DNA from: an uncultured Spartobacteria bacterium
GTDB taxonomy: Bacteria; Verrucomicrobiota; Verrucomicrobiia; Chthoniobacterales; UBA6821
Direction: 5' to 3'
Length of the DNA stretch: 38,186 nucleotides
Assembly (NCBI GenBank): GCA_903847935.1
Contig: CAINEX010000089.1
Location: 1 to 38,186, forward strand
Shown: positions 8,603 through 18,670 of the stretch, piece by piece
Numbering within the stretch: position 1 is the first letter of the stretch
How the letters are laid out: each line of letters starts with the position of its first letter
Made by a program: the position numbers and the translations under genes
The notes under the pieces: model-generated
What the model saw: the letters and a program-made list of their open reading frames with translations, nothing else
The model's database searches: none
What the model was told of the DNA's origin: nothing

Positions 8603-11600
8603 TTGATCAACCTTCATTTTATGAGCTTCCCCCGAGCAATGACACGATTTTGCGACCCTAGAAAGCACTCCTTTTCGAGTGCGATGGGAGCATTGATCGC
8701 AGGCCTGCTGACCCTCACTCCTTGTCAGGGTGTTCTGGCGCAGTTTCAGAATGCCGATCTGACCAATGCAAATTTTACCAATGCCAATTTGAATGGCACC
8801 AATTTTACCGGAGCCAATCTAACCGGAGCCAACTTCACTGGCGCCAATCTTTCGGAAGCGAACTTCACGATTGCCAATCTTAACAACGCCAATCTTAACA
8901 ATGCCAACCTTGGCAGCGCCACACTTACCAGCGCTAACCTCAATAATGCCACACTTACTGCAGCCAGTTTAATCGGAGCAACTCTCGCTGGGGCCAACCT
9001 CACAAATGCGAATCTGGCTGGCGCCATTTACGACACCAACACGACGTGGCCCACGGGCTTTGCCTATCAGATCTCGGGCGCTTATGGGCCGAATGCGAAT
9101 TTCACCAACGCGACGCTCACCAACGCGACGCTTACCAACATCAATTTCACTGGTGCCGATTTTGCGAACGCCAATCTTGGTAGCGCTACACTGACTGGCG
9201 ACAACTTGACTGGAGCCAACCTTTCCGGAGCCATCCTGAATGGCGCGAATTTCACGGGTGCGATTCTCTCAAACGCAATTTTTAGCGGTGCCGAATACGA
9301 TGCCAAGACGATCTGGCCAGCGGGCTTTGCCTATCAGATCTCGGGTGCGTATGGACCCAACGCCAATTTCATCAATGCCAATCTGAGCAGTGCCAATCTG
9401 AGCGGTGCCAACCTGAGTGGTGCCAATTTCACTGGCGCCATCCTCAACAGCGCGAACCTGACCAACGCTAATCTGGTTAGTTCCACCCTTGCAGGTACTG
9501 ATTTCACAAGCGCTAATTTCACCGACGCAAATCTAACGAATGCAAACCTCGGCGGAGCGATACTCTCCAATGCCAATCTGAGCGGCGCCAATCTGATCAA
9601 CGCCATCCTCACCAACGCCACCCTCCTGGGCGCAATCTTAACGGGCGCCGATCTTATGAACGCTGATTTCACCGGTGCGAATCTGACCGGTGCGAATCTG
9701 ACCAACGCCATTCTGAATGGAGCAAACTTTACAGGGGCTACTCTCGCCGGCGCGAATCTGACTGGCGCCGAATACGACGCCAACACGACGTGGCCAGCGG
9801 GGTTTGCCTATCAGATCTCGGGCGCTTATGGACCCAACGCAAACTTTAGCGGTGCGAATCTGAGCGGTTACAATCTTACGGGCCTCAATTTCTCTGGTGC
9901 CAATTTTACTGTTGCGAACCTCACCCTTGCGAACCTGAGCGGTGATATTCTGAACTACGCTGATTTCTCTGGTGCCAATCTTACGAGTGCCAATCTCACG
10001 AATGCCAATCTTGGCAGCGCAACGCTGACCGGTGCCAATCTGACCGGCGCCAACCTTGTCAGTGCCAATTTTACCGGCGCCGTTCTCACCAATGCCACGA
10101 TTATCTTTGCCAACCTTAGCAAGGCTACCCTCACGAATGCGGACCTAAGCTACGTTAATTTTACAGGCTCAACTCTTAGTTTCGCTAAATTCAATAATGC
10201 TAATCTGACCGGTGTTATTCTGACTGGCGCAGACCTGTCCGGAGTAACTCTCAATGGGGTCAACCTCACAAATGCGAATCTGACCGGTGCCATCTACAAC
10301 ACGAACACGACCTGGCCAACGAATTTCGCCTATCAGACCTCGGGAGCTTACGGTCCCAATGCGAATTTCAGTGGGAAAACCCTCACCAACGCGCTCCTCA
10401 CGAACGTCAATTTTTCTGGCGCCAATTTCACCGGAGCGAATCTGACTGGGGCGACGCTGACCGGCTCCACGATCAGCACCGCAAATTTTGCTGGGGCCAT
10501 CTACAACACGAACACGATCTGGCCCACGAATTTCGCTTATCAGACCTCGGGAGCTTACGGTCCCAATGCGAATTTCAGTGGGAAAACCCTCACCAACGCG
10601 CTCCTCACAAACATCAACTTCACTGGCGCAAATTTCACAGGAGTGAATCTGACGGGAGCGAATCTGACGGGAGCGAATCTGACCAACTCCATTTACAACT
10701 TGATGACGATTTGGCCGAGTGGTTTTGCCTATACCAACTCCGGGGCAATCGGTCCTGGGGCCAATCTTTCTTCGCGGATCCTTTCGGGACTTAATCTCAC
10801 TGGTATTGATCTGACTGGTGCGAATCTGACTGGTGCGAATTTGACTGGTGCGAATCTGACCAATTCAATTTATTCTTCGACGACGACCTGGCCCACAAAC
10901 TTTGCCTACACTAACTCCGGGGCAATCGGGCCTAGGGCCAATCTTTCTTCGCGGATCCTTTCGGGTCTGAATCTCTCTGGCGTTGATCTCACGGGAGCAA
11001 ATATGACCAATGCGATTCTTTCAAACACGATTTTTACCGGAGCCATCTACAACACGAACACGATCTGGCCCTCCACAAACTTCGCCTACCAAACTTTGGG
11101 GGCCTACGGCCCCAAGGCAAATTTGGCCGGAGCAAATCTTACGAATGCAAATCTGACGAACATCAACTTCACCGGGGGAAGTTTCACGAATGCCAATCTG
11201 ACCGGAGCCAATCTGACGGGTGATAATCTCACGAGTGTTAATTTCACCCATGCCAATCTCACCGGATCGACACTCACGGGAGCGATTCTTTCAAACACGA
11301 TTTTTACCGGCGCCATCTACAATACCAATACGACGTGGCCCACGAACTTTGCCTATACGAATTCGGGAGCTTATGGGCCCAATGCTAATTTAACGAATGT
11401 CGTTCTCTCCGGTGCGAATCTGACGAACATCAACTTCATCGGCGCGAACTTCTCGGGCGCCAATCTCAGTGGTGCGAATCTGACTAGTGCGATCATCACC
11501 AACGCCCTCTTCATCGGAGCCATCTACAATACGAACACGATCTGGCCCACGAACTTTGCCTACACGAATTCGGGTGCCTACGGGCCGAGAGCAAATCTGT

Positions 11601-13966
11601 CGGCATCGAATCTGGCTAGTGCGAATCTGACAAATATCAATTTCACCGGTGCCAACTTCACGAATGCCAATCTGACCGGTGCCAATCTGACGAGTGATAA
11701 TCTGACGAGCGCCAATTTGACCCATGCGAATCTGAGCGGAGCAACTCTTACTGGCGCGACGATGACCGGTGCAATTTTTACCGGAGCCACCTACAACACC
11801 AATACGACGTGGCCCACGAATTTCACCTATCAGACCTCGGGAGCCTACGGACCAAATGCTGTTTTCAGCAGTGCGACGCTCACCAATGCGACCCTCACGA
11901 ACATTAATTTTACGGGCGCCAATTTCACCAATGCCAATCTGACTGGTGCGAATCTTAACGGTGCAACATTGAGTGGTGCTAATCTAACCGGCGCTAATCT
12001 GACAAGGGCAAGCCTGACAAACACGGTTTTCACGGGGGCCATCTACAACACCAACACAACGTGGCCCACAAATTTTGCTTACACGACGTCTGGAGCCTAC
12101 GGGCCCAATGCAAATTTCAGTGGGGCGACGCTCGCCGCGGCAAACCTGACAAACATCAACTTTACAGGCGCCAACTTCTCCGGAGCGAATCTGACTGGAG
12201 CGAATCTGACCGGAGCAAACCTGACGAGCGCGACAATCAATGGCGCCAATCTGACCGGCACCATCTTGACCAGCGCCAATTTGGCCAACGCGAATTTCAA
12301 AGGAGCCATCTACAACACCAACACGATTTGGCCGACTGGTTTTGCCTACACCAACTCCGGAGCCTACGGCCCTTATGCAAATTTTGGCGGCGCGACGCTC
12401 ACCAATGCAACGCTCTCGAACATCAATTTCACGGGTGCCAATTTCACGAATGCAAATTTAACCGGCGCGAATTTGACCGGTGCAAACCTTACAAGCGCGA
12501 GTATCAACAGTGCCACACTCGCCAATGCCAATCTCACGAGCGCCATTCTCTATAAGGCGAATCTGATCGGTGCCAATCTGAGCGGCGCCAATCTGATTGG
12601 GGCAACATTTACGGATGCTATTCTGAACAATGTTAACTTTGCCGGCGCGATCTACGATACCAATACGATTTGGCCCCTAAACTTTGCCTTCCAGACAAAG
12701 GGAGCTTACGGCCCCAATGCCAATTTCAGTGGTGCCACGCTCACCAATGCCAATCTCACGAATATCAATTTCACGGGTGCGAATTTCACCAATGCCAATC
12801 TGGCCGGCGCCAATCTGAATGCGGCCAATTTCACGATCGCCAATTTGACCGGTGCCAATCTGAGTCGTGCAAATGTGACCAACGCAATTTTCACCGGCAC
12901 GATCTACAACACGAACACGACCTGGCCGACAAATTTTGCGTACACAAACTCCGGAGCCTACGGGCCCTATGCCAATCTGGGAGGCACCACGCTCACCAAT
13001 GCCAATCTCACGAATATCAATTTCACGGGTGCGAATTTTACCAATGCGAATTTGAGCCGCGCCAATCTGAGTCGCGCCAATCTGAGCGGTGCCAATCTGA
13101 GTGGTGCGAATGTGACCAACGCCTTTTTTACCGGTGCCATTTATGATACCAATACGGTTTGGCCGGATGGCTTTGCTTACCAGTCCTCGGGAGCCTATGG
13201 ACCGAATGCAAATTTCAGTGGTGCAGCATTGGCCAACGCCAATCTCACAAACCTGAATTTTAGCGGTTCCCTTTTCACGAGCGCTAACCTTGCCGGAGCC
13301 AATCTCAGCGGGACCCTGCTCACAGGCGTTGATTTCACCATAGCGAATTTGACCAGCGTCAACTTGACTGGAGCTAATTTAACAGGTGCCAATCTTACCT
13401 ATGCCACGATAACCGGCGTAAATTTGCGCGGAGCGATCTACGACACGAATACAGGCTGGCCGAATAACTTCCCCTATCAGTCCTCGGGAGCCTACGGCCC
13501 CTATGCAAATTTCAGCGGCGCGAGTCTGACGAACGTGAATCTCACGAACATTAACTTTACCGGTGCTTCTTTCAGCGGGGCGAACCTCTCCGGAGTCAAT
13601 TTTACGGGGGCGAACCTGGCCGGAGCCAATCTCAGTGGTGCCATCTACAATACCAACACCATCTGGCCCGCAGGCTTCAATTATCAAGCCTCCGGAGCTA
13701 AGATCCAGCCAACGATCGCCTTCACTCAACCTGCTTCTCCAATGGCCTTCGTGGTTGGGAGAAAATTTGGCTTAATCGCCACCTCCTCCTCGACGGGTGC
13801 CATCACCTTCACCAGTAGCAACAAAAAAGTCATCTCCGTCTCTGGCAGCACGGCAACGATCCAAGGGGTAGGGACCGTCACAATCACCGCTTCAGTGGCC
13901 GCCAAGGGGAACTACATGACCGGCAGCTCCGCGTGTAGTGTCACCGTTAGCGCGACTACGCCGTAA
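8603..13966 (+). CDS. Giant exported pentapeptide-repeat protein with regularly spaced WP-type linkers and a C-terminal Ig-like domain
   Basis: 1787 aa; signal-peptide-like N-terminus (..MGALIAGLLTLTPCQGVLAQ), continuous A(N/D)(L/F)xx repeats, 18 copies of (I/E)Yxx.T.WP..F.Y..SGAYGP.AN, C-terminal beta-rich 80 aa (..GAITFTSSNKKVISVSGSTATIQGVGTVTITAS..). Confidence 0.93.
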   Translation: MINLHFMSFPRAMTRFCDPRKHSFSSAMGALIAGLLTLTPCQGVLAQFQNADLTNANFTNANLNGTNFTGANLTGANFTGANLSEANFTIANLNNANLNNANLGSATLTSANLNNATLTAASLIGATLAGANLTNANLAGAIYDTNTTWPTGFAYQISGAYGPNANFTNATLTNATLTNINFTGADFANANLGSATLTGDNLTGANLSGAILNGANFTGAILSNAIFSGAEYDAKTIWPAGFAYQISGAYGPNANFINANLSSANLSGANLSGANFTGAILNSANLTNANLVSSTLAGTDFTSANFTDANLTNANLGGAILSNANLSGANLINAILTNATLLGAILTGADLMNADFTGANLTGANLTNAILNGANFTGATLAGANLTGAEYDANTTWPAGFAYQISGAYGPNANFSGANLSGYNLTGLNFSGANFTVANLTLANLSGDILNYADFSGANLTSANLTNANLGSATLTGANLTGANLVSANFTGAVLTNATIIFANLSKATLTNADLSYVNFTGSTLSFAKFNNANLTGVILTGADLSGVTLNGVNLTNANLTGAIYNTNTTWPTNFAYQTSGAYGPNANFSGKTLTNALLTNVNFSGANFTGANLTGATLTGSTISTANFAGAIYNTNTIWPTNFAYQTSGAYGPNANFSGKTLTNALLTNINFTGANFTGVNLTGANLTGANLTNSIYNLMTIWPSGFAYTNSGAIGPGANLSSRILSGLNLTGIDLTGANLTGANLTGANLTNSIYSSTTTWPTNFAYTNSGAIGPRANLSSRILSGLNLSGVDLTGANMTNAILSNTIFTGAIYNTNTIWPSTNFAYQTLGAYGPKANLAGANLTNANLTNINFTGGSFTNANLTGANLTGDNLTSVNFTHANLTGSTLTGAILSNTIFTGAIYNTNTTWPTNFAYTNSGAYGPNANLTNVVLSGANLTNINFIGANFSGANLSGANLTSAIITNALFIGAIYNTNTIWPTNFAYTNSGAYGPRANLSASNLASANLTNINFTGANFTNANLTGANLTSDNLTSANLTHANLSGATLTGATMTGAIFTGATYNTNTTWPTNFTYQTSGAYGPNAVFSSATLTNATLTNINFTGANFTNANLTGANLNGATLSGANLTGANLTRASLTNTVFTGAIYNTNTTWPTNFAYTTSGAYGPNANFSGATLAAANLTNINFTGANFSGANLTGANLTGANLTSATINGANLTGTILTSANLANANFKGAIYNTNTIWPTGFAYTNSGAYGPYANFGGATLTNATLSNINFTGANFTNANLTGANLTGANLTSASINSATLANANLTSAILYKANLIGANLSGANLIGATFTDAILNNVNFAGAIYDTNTIWPLNFAFQTKGAYGPNANFSGATLTNANLTNINFTGANFTNANLAGANLNAANFTIANLTGANLSRANVTNAIFTGTIYNTNTTWPTNFAYTNSGAYGPYANLGGTTLTNANLTNINFTGANFTNANLSRANLSRANLSGANLSGANVTNAFFTGAIYDTNTVWPDGFAYQSSGAYGPNANFSGAALANANLTNLNFSGSLFTSANLAGANLSGTLLTGVDFTIANLTSVNLTGANLTGANLTYATITGVNLRGAIYDTNTGWPNNFPYQSSGAYGPYANFSGASLTNVNLTNINFTGASFSGANLSGVNFTGANLAGANLSGAIYNTNTIWPAGFNYQASGAKIQPTIAFTQPASPMAFVVGRKFGLIATSSSTGAITFTSSNKKVISVSGSTATIQGVGTVTITASVAAKGNYMTGSSACSVTVSATTP
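10331..10608 (+). repeat. Near-identical tandem duplication inside the pentapeptide gene (period 207 nt = 69 codons)
   Basis: 71-nt identical block tatcagacctcgggagcttacggtcccaatgcgaatttcagtgggaaaaccctcaccaacgcgctcctcac at 10331-10401 and again from 10538. Confidence 0.85.
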
Positions 13967-14004
13967 CCCCACCATCCGCCCGGGCTCGCGAGCGCCGGTG
14001 AGCC

Positions 14005-14973
14005 TCAAACCGCGGTTGGGATTCCCTGCTCCATCGGTGAGAGGTCGATGGCGCGAAGGAGATCGAGATCTTCATTGGTGCCGGGATTGGCGGCCGTCAA
14101 GAGCTTGTCCCCGTAGAAAACCGAGTTGGCACCTGCAAAGAAGCAGAGCGCCTGGCCCTCGCGAGTGAGGCGTGTGCGGCCTGCTGAGAGACGGATGCGG
14201 GCCTTCGGGAGCATGATGCGTGTGGTGGCGATGAGACGAGTCAACTCGAAGATATCGACCACCGGTTGCTCCTCAAGCGGGGTGCCCGGCATCGCCATCA
14301 GGCAGTTAATCGGGACGCTCTCCGGTGGAGGATTGAATCCGCAGAGCACCTCCAGCATCCGGAGGCGATCACGCTCGGTCTCGCCCATGCCGATGATTCC
14401 GCCACAGCAAACGGCCATCCCGGCTTTCTGAACCGAAGAGATCGTATTAAGACGGTCGTCGAAGGTGTGGCTAGTGACGATCTGCGGATAGAACTCCGGA
14501 GAGGTGTCGATGTTGTGATTGTAGGCGGTGACTCCAGCCTCCTTGAGTTGGCGGGCCTCCTCATCTCCAAGTTGGCCCAGGGTGACACAGACCTCCATGC
14601 CGAGCTTGCTCACCTCCCGGATTGTCTCAAGCATCGAATTGAAGCGGCTGTCACCTGATTTGACCCCCTTCCAGGCCGCACCCATGCAGAAGCGGGTCGT
14701 GCCGCTTTCTCGGGCCTGCTTTGCGAGAGGCAGGATCTCGTCGCAGCCCATCAGCTTTCCGGCCTTAACACCGGTATTGTAGCGGGAACTCTGGGCGCAG
14801 TAGGAACAGTCCTCGCTGCAACCGCCTGTCTTGACACTGAGCAGGGTGCAGAGCTGCACATTGTCCTCGTCCCAGTTCTGAAGATGGACCGAGCGGGAGC
14901 GCTGGATCAGATCAAAGAAGGGCGAACGGTAGATTTCCTCAAGCAACGAGATGGTGACGGGATGTGAGCTCAC
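14005..14973 (-). CDS. bioB: Biotin synthase
   Basis: 322 aa; radical-SAM motif GGCSEDCSYCAQSSRYNTGVKA; YNHNIDTSPEFY; CCGGIIGMGET; GANSVFYGDKLLT. Confidence 0.97.
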   Translation of the reverse strand: MSSHPVTISLLEEIYRSPFFDLIQRSRSVHLQNWDEDNVQLCTLLSVKTGGCSEDCSYCAQSSRYNTGVKAGKLMGCDEILPLAKQARESGTTRFCMGAAWKGVKSGDSRFNSMLETIREVSKLGMEVCVTLGQLGDEEARQLKEAGVTAYNHNIDTSPEFYPQIVTSHTFDDRLNTISSVQKAGMAVCCGGIIGMGETERDRLRMLEVLCGFNPPPESVPINCLMAMPGTPLEEQPVVDIFELTRLIATTRIMLPKARIRLSAGRTRLTREGQALCFFAGANSVFYGDKLLTAANPGTNEDLDLLRAIDLSPMEQGIPTAV

Positions 14974-15083
14974 AGAGTGGGAGATTAGGGCAAGTCACAG
15001 AAAACCTGAAAGAGGAAACAATCAGGCCTCGAAAGTCGGAAATCAGAGATCCATCCTCCTAGGTCGGAGGTTGTTCGGATCAG

Positions 15084-17825
15084 TTACCAAACAAGTGGCG
15101 GCTCCTCGTTGCGATCTTCCCTAGCCTCACGGAACTTTTTGGACCGACTGGCCAATTTGAAGTCGATCTGCTGCTTGAAAGGATCGACCCGGGCCACTTG
15201 AACCCTGAGGAGATCCCCCGCCTTGAGCACCCTTTTGGAATGGCGTCCGATCAACCGCGAGCGGGGCGCATCGAAGTGATAGAAGTCGTCATCAAGTGAG
15301 GAGACGGGCACGAGCCCCGTCATCATGGCCTCGGGAAGCTCCACCAGCAGTCCGTAGTTCCTGGCCTCGATCACTCGGGCTTCAAAGGAGGGAACCTCCC
15401 CTCCCTTGGTGGGAGCAGCGGCGAGTGCGCTAAAGTATTCGAGCTTCTTGAGACGGACCGACTCCTTTTCCGCATCGGCGGCTGTCCGCTCCGTCGTGGA
15501 GAGGTGCTCGCTGACGGGACCAAGGTCCTTGGAGGTGGGGCCGTGAAGTTTTGGGTTGAGGTCGCGGGCCAAGGAGCGATGCGTCAGCAGGTCGGCGTAG
15601 CGGCGGATGGGACTGGTGAAGTGACTGTAGTCCGACTTGGAGAGGCCGAAGTGACCGAGGGGATCCGGTGAGTAACGAGCCCGCTTGAGGCTCTTAAGCA
15701 GTCCGATCTTGAGTGCGCTTGCGTAGGGCTTACCCTTCAAGCCGTCGAGGAGCTTCTGGAGTTCCGGGCGGTGGCCGAGATCCCCCGCCTTCACACCGTA
15801 GGTGGCCGCGAGTTCCCGATAGTCGTTAAGTTTCTCGGGATCCGGCTTCTCGTGGATGCGGTAGATATTGGGCTGTTTTTTCTGCTTGAGATGGCGGGCC
15901 ACTAGTTCATTGGCCAGAAGCATCAACTCCTCGATCAGTTGGTGGGAGATGTCATTCTCCACGAGTTCGAGCTTTTGCGGGCGTCCCTCGCTGTCGAGCC
16001 AGACCTTCACCTCCGGCATCTCCAGATCCAGAGCTCCGGCGGCAAAGCGGCGCTTGCGCAGCGTGGAGGAGCAGTCCCATGCCGCGTGCACGCGTCGCGC
16101 GGTCTCATCCTTGGGTGATGACTCCAGAAGGGCCAGTGCCTGACGGTAGGTGAGTCGGGCCGAGCTCCTGATCACCGAACGCCCGAATCGGACATGGCGG
16201 ATTGATCCGTCCTTGTTGATCTGGGCAAAGACGCTGAAGGCGAGACGATCCTCGTCCGGTCGCAGGCTGCAGAGACCGTTACTGAGATTTTCTGGGAGCA
16301 TCGGGATCACGCGATCAGCTAGGTAGACGCTGTTTCCCCGCTTGCGTGCCTCGGTGTCGAGTTGGGAGCCGGGTTTCACGTAGTGGGAAACATCCGCGAT
16401 ATGAACCGCCACGTCCCAGCCATAGTCGGTCGGTTGTACTTCGATGGCATCGTCGAAGTCACGCGCGTCATCGGGGTCGATCGTGATGACCTTGCGGTCT
16501 CTTAGGTCCTCGCGGCCCTCCAGATCAGCTTCGGTGACAGCTTCTCCGAAGACTCTGGCCTCCGCGCTGACAGACTCGGGGAACTCCCTTGGCAGACCAT
16601 GCTTGTGAATCACCGCGAGCATATCGACGCCCGGTGCTCCCGCCTGCCCGAGCACCTCAACGATATGACCTTCCGGGTTCACGTGGCTGTTCTCCCAGCG
16701 GTCGAGTTGAGCGACAACCTTATCACCCAGTTTGGCCCCCTCGGGAGAGGGGACGTAGAGATTGCGTGGGAAGCGCGGATCGTCGGCAACGACGTGATGG
16801 AAGTTTTTGGTCTTCTGGAGCGTTCCGACGATCGGGGTCCCCGCCCGCTCGATCACCCTCAGGATGCGTCCCTCCTTGCGTTGATCCCGCCTCGGGCGGC
16901 CATGGTTGCGAGCATCCCGGATCAGGCGTGCCACGACGCGATCGCCATGCAGAGCGGTTCCGAGATTATCGGACGAGACAAAGAGATCCTTCCCCCCCTG
17001 ATCTTCCGCAAGGACATGGCCTGATCCACCCGCATGAAGCTGAAGCTTTCCGGTGAAGAGGTCTGCCGTTTCCGGAAGGATGAAGTGATCCCCGCGAACC
17101 CGGACAATTCGTCCCTCCAGCTCGAGCTGTGCAAGCGCCTTGTCGAGGAGATCGAGATCTTGGCGTTCCAAGCGTAGGGACCGGGCAATCGATGAGGCCT
17201 GGAGTGGATCCCGCTTGAGGCAGTCGAGGATATCGTCGATCAGGGAGCGGTTCTCTCGCCTTCCCTCGTTGTCCCTGCGATCGCTCCTGTTGCTACGCCG
17301 GGAGGATGAAGGTGCCGAGGGAGAGTATTTCTGACCACCTCTCCCTGAGCGGTCTTGCGATCTGGAAGAAGAGGAGGAGTGGGAAGCGGGCGAAGTGGGT
17401 GAAGAGGACGAAGTTGACGAAGTGGATTTTCTCCGGGACTCCTCTCTTCGGTGAGTATCGGAGGGAGACTTGCTATCGGCTGTGCGGGTTCCACCAGATC
17501 CCTTGGGAGATCGACTGCCTTGATGACTGCCTTGATGACTGCCGGGCCGATTGGAATCTTTGGGCAGATTTTCCTCAGCACGGTTTTTCCGAGCAGGTTG
17601 CTTGCTTCGGTGGGGATGTCGCCTGGAGATGGAGGTGTTGGCTGAGTCGGTGGATGTCTCCCCCGAGCGTCTTGAAGAGGAGGGAGAGGGGACCTTTTTC
17701 CTCCCCTGATTGGACTTTGCGGTGGGGTTTCTTAAAGAGGCTTTTTTGCCGGTCGACTTTTCCCCGCCCACCTTGGGTTTAGGGGAACCCTTGCCTTGAA
17801 GGCTTTTCAGGATTTTCTTGAACAC
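15084..17825 (-). CDS. rnr: Ribonuclease R with long Ser/Arg-rich N-terminal extension
   Basis: 913 aa; RNB catalytic motif TIDPDDARDFDDAIEV, HIADVSHYVKPGS, FTSPIRRYADLLTHR, C-terminal S1 domain; N-terminal ~194 aa low complexity. Confidence 0.94.
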   Translation of the reverse strand: MFKKILKSLQGKGSPKPKVGGEKSTGKKASLRNPTAKSNQGRKKVPSPSSSRRSGETSTDSANTSISRRHPHRSKQPARKNRAEENLPKDSNRPGSHQGSHQGSRSPKGSGGTRTADSKSPSDTHRREESRRKSTSSTSSSSPTSPASHSSSSSRSQDRSGRGGQKYSPSAPSSSRRSNRSDRRDNEGRRENRSLIDDILDCLKRDPLQASSIARSLRLERQDLDLLDKALAQLELEGRIVRVRGDHFILPETADLFTGKLQLHAGGSGHVLAEDQGGKDLFVSSDNLGTALHGDRVVARLIRDARNHGRPRRDQRKEGRILRVIERAGTPIVGTLQKTKNFHHVVADDPRFPRNLYVPSPEGAKLGDKVVAQLDRWENSHVNPEGHIVEVLGQAGAPGVDMLAVIHKHGLPREFPESVSAEARVFGEAVTEADLEGREDLRDRKVITIDPDDARDFDDAIEVQPTDYGWDVAVHIADVSHYVKPGSQLDTEARKRGNSVYLADRVIPMLPENLSNGLCSLRPDEDRLAFSVFAQINKDGSIRHVRFGRSVIRSSARLTYRQALALLESSPKDETARRVHAAWDCSSTLRKRRFAAGALDLEMPEVKVWLDSEGRPQKLELVENDISHQLIEELMLLANELVARHLKQKKQPNIYRIHEKPDPEKLNDYRELAATYGVKAGDLGHRPELQKLLDGLKGKPYASALKIGLLKSLKRARYSPDPLGHFGLSKSDYSHFTSPIRRYADLLTHRSLARDLNPKLHGPTSKDLGPVSEHLSTTERTAADAEKESVRLKKLEYFSALAAAPTKGGEVPSFEARVIEARNYGLLVELPEAMMTGLVPVSSLDDDFYHFDAPRSRLIGRHSKRVLKAGDLLRVQVARVDPFKQQIDFKLASRSKKFREAREDRNEEPPLVW

Positions 17826-17918
17826 ACCTTACCTTCTGCGGCTTTGCCCCCAGAGCAAGCAAGAAAATGCACACAAGAAAAGGCTTGTGCCCTTCCGCAG
17901 GCATCGGAAAGTTAAGGA

Positions 17919-18491
17919 ATGTCAGCAGTCCCAAGGACATTTTCCTGTAGCTCCAGCCGTGCCCGGCAATTCGATGGTTTCACGCTGATTGAGCTACTTG
18001 TGGTCATTGCGATCATCGGGATCCTTGCCGGGCTCATCTTCCCCGCAGCCGGTTCGGCCATGAATGCAGCCAAGAAGACCGTTGCCAAGAATCAGGCCGT
18101 ACAAATCGCCTCAGCCATCACAGCTTACGAGACGGAGTATGGCCATCTGCCCCCCTCCTCCGGTTCCCCCGCGATGATTGATGCCGCCATGGTTGCGATC
18201 CTCTGCGGTAGTACCGACCCGGTGAACAACCCTCGCGGGATAAGTTTTCTCGATGCCTCCGCATGGAAAAAAGGTAAGGGGGGCACTAACTCAATCGGCT
18301 ACTGCGACCCCTTCAGTGCTTCCAGCGCCTACTCCGTTGCCATGGACTCAGGTTACTCGAACTCCATTTCGGTCCCTTCCCAGGCAACGCCCGGGGGATC
18401 ACTCACCTCGACCAACTTGACCAAGCATGTCGGGGTCTGGACTGTCTTTACAAACGGAACGCAACAGAATCTGATCAACTCCTGGGACTGA
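17919..18491 (+). CDS. Prepilin-like (type II secretion/type IV pilin-type N-methylation) protein
   Basis: Class III signal G/FTLIELLVVIAIIGILAGLIFPA, 190 aa. Confidence 0.87.
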   Translation: MSAVPRTFSCSSSRARQFDGFTLIELLVVIAIIGILAGLIFPAAGSAMNAAKKTVAKNQAVQIASAITAYETEYGHLPPSSGSPAMIDAAMVAILCGSTDPVNNPRGISFLDASAWKKGKGGTNSIGYCDPFSASSAYSVAMDSGYSNSISVPSQATPGGSLTSTNLTKHVGVWTVFTNGTQQNLINSWD

Positions 18492-18502
18492 GAAATTTTA
18501 AG

Positions 18503-18576
18503 CGGGTGTGGTTCAATGGTAGAATGTGGGCTTCCCAAGCCTGAGACGAGGGTTCGATTCCCTTCACCCGCTCCAT
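18503..18576 (+). tRNA. tRNA-Gly(CCC) with encoded CCA
   Basis: GCGGGTGTGGTTCAATGGTAGAATGTGGGCTTCCCAAGCCTGAGACGAGGGTTCGATTCCCTTCACCCGCTCCA; anticodon loop TTCCCAA. Confidence 0.93.
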
Positions 18577-18617
18577 ATTTGATCGTTAGGATTGTTGCCT
18601 TCTAGGCATCCCCGACA

Positions 18618-18652
18618 ACGTGAGCCCGTTTTCGATTGCCCTAGGCTCACGT
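18618..18652. terminator. Hairpin just downstream of tRNA-Gly (possible terminator or recombination-associated repeat)
   Basis: ACGTGAGCC (18618-18626) / GGCTCACGT (18644-18652) perfect 9-bp inverted repeat; only a short TTTT follows. Confidence 0.4.
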
Positions 18653-18670
18653 GTTTTGGACAGTCGATCT

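Noticed and set aside
8700-13700. Repetitive DNA as a possible CRISPR array
   Set aside because: Repeats are in-frame coding pentapeptides with degenerate units and no unique spacers; no cas genes
8746-13775. Minus-strand APVKLAPVRLA-type ORFs and plus-frame-shifted ORFs (e.g. 12061..12555, 12670..13146)
   Set aside because: By-products of the repetitive pentapeptide codons; alternate-frame composition only
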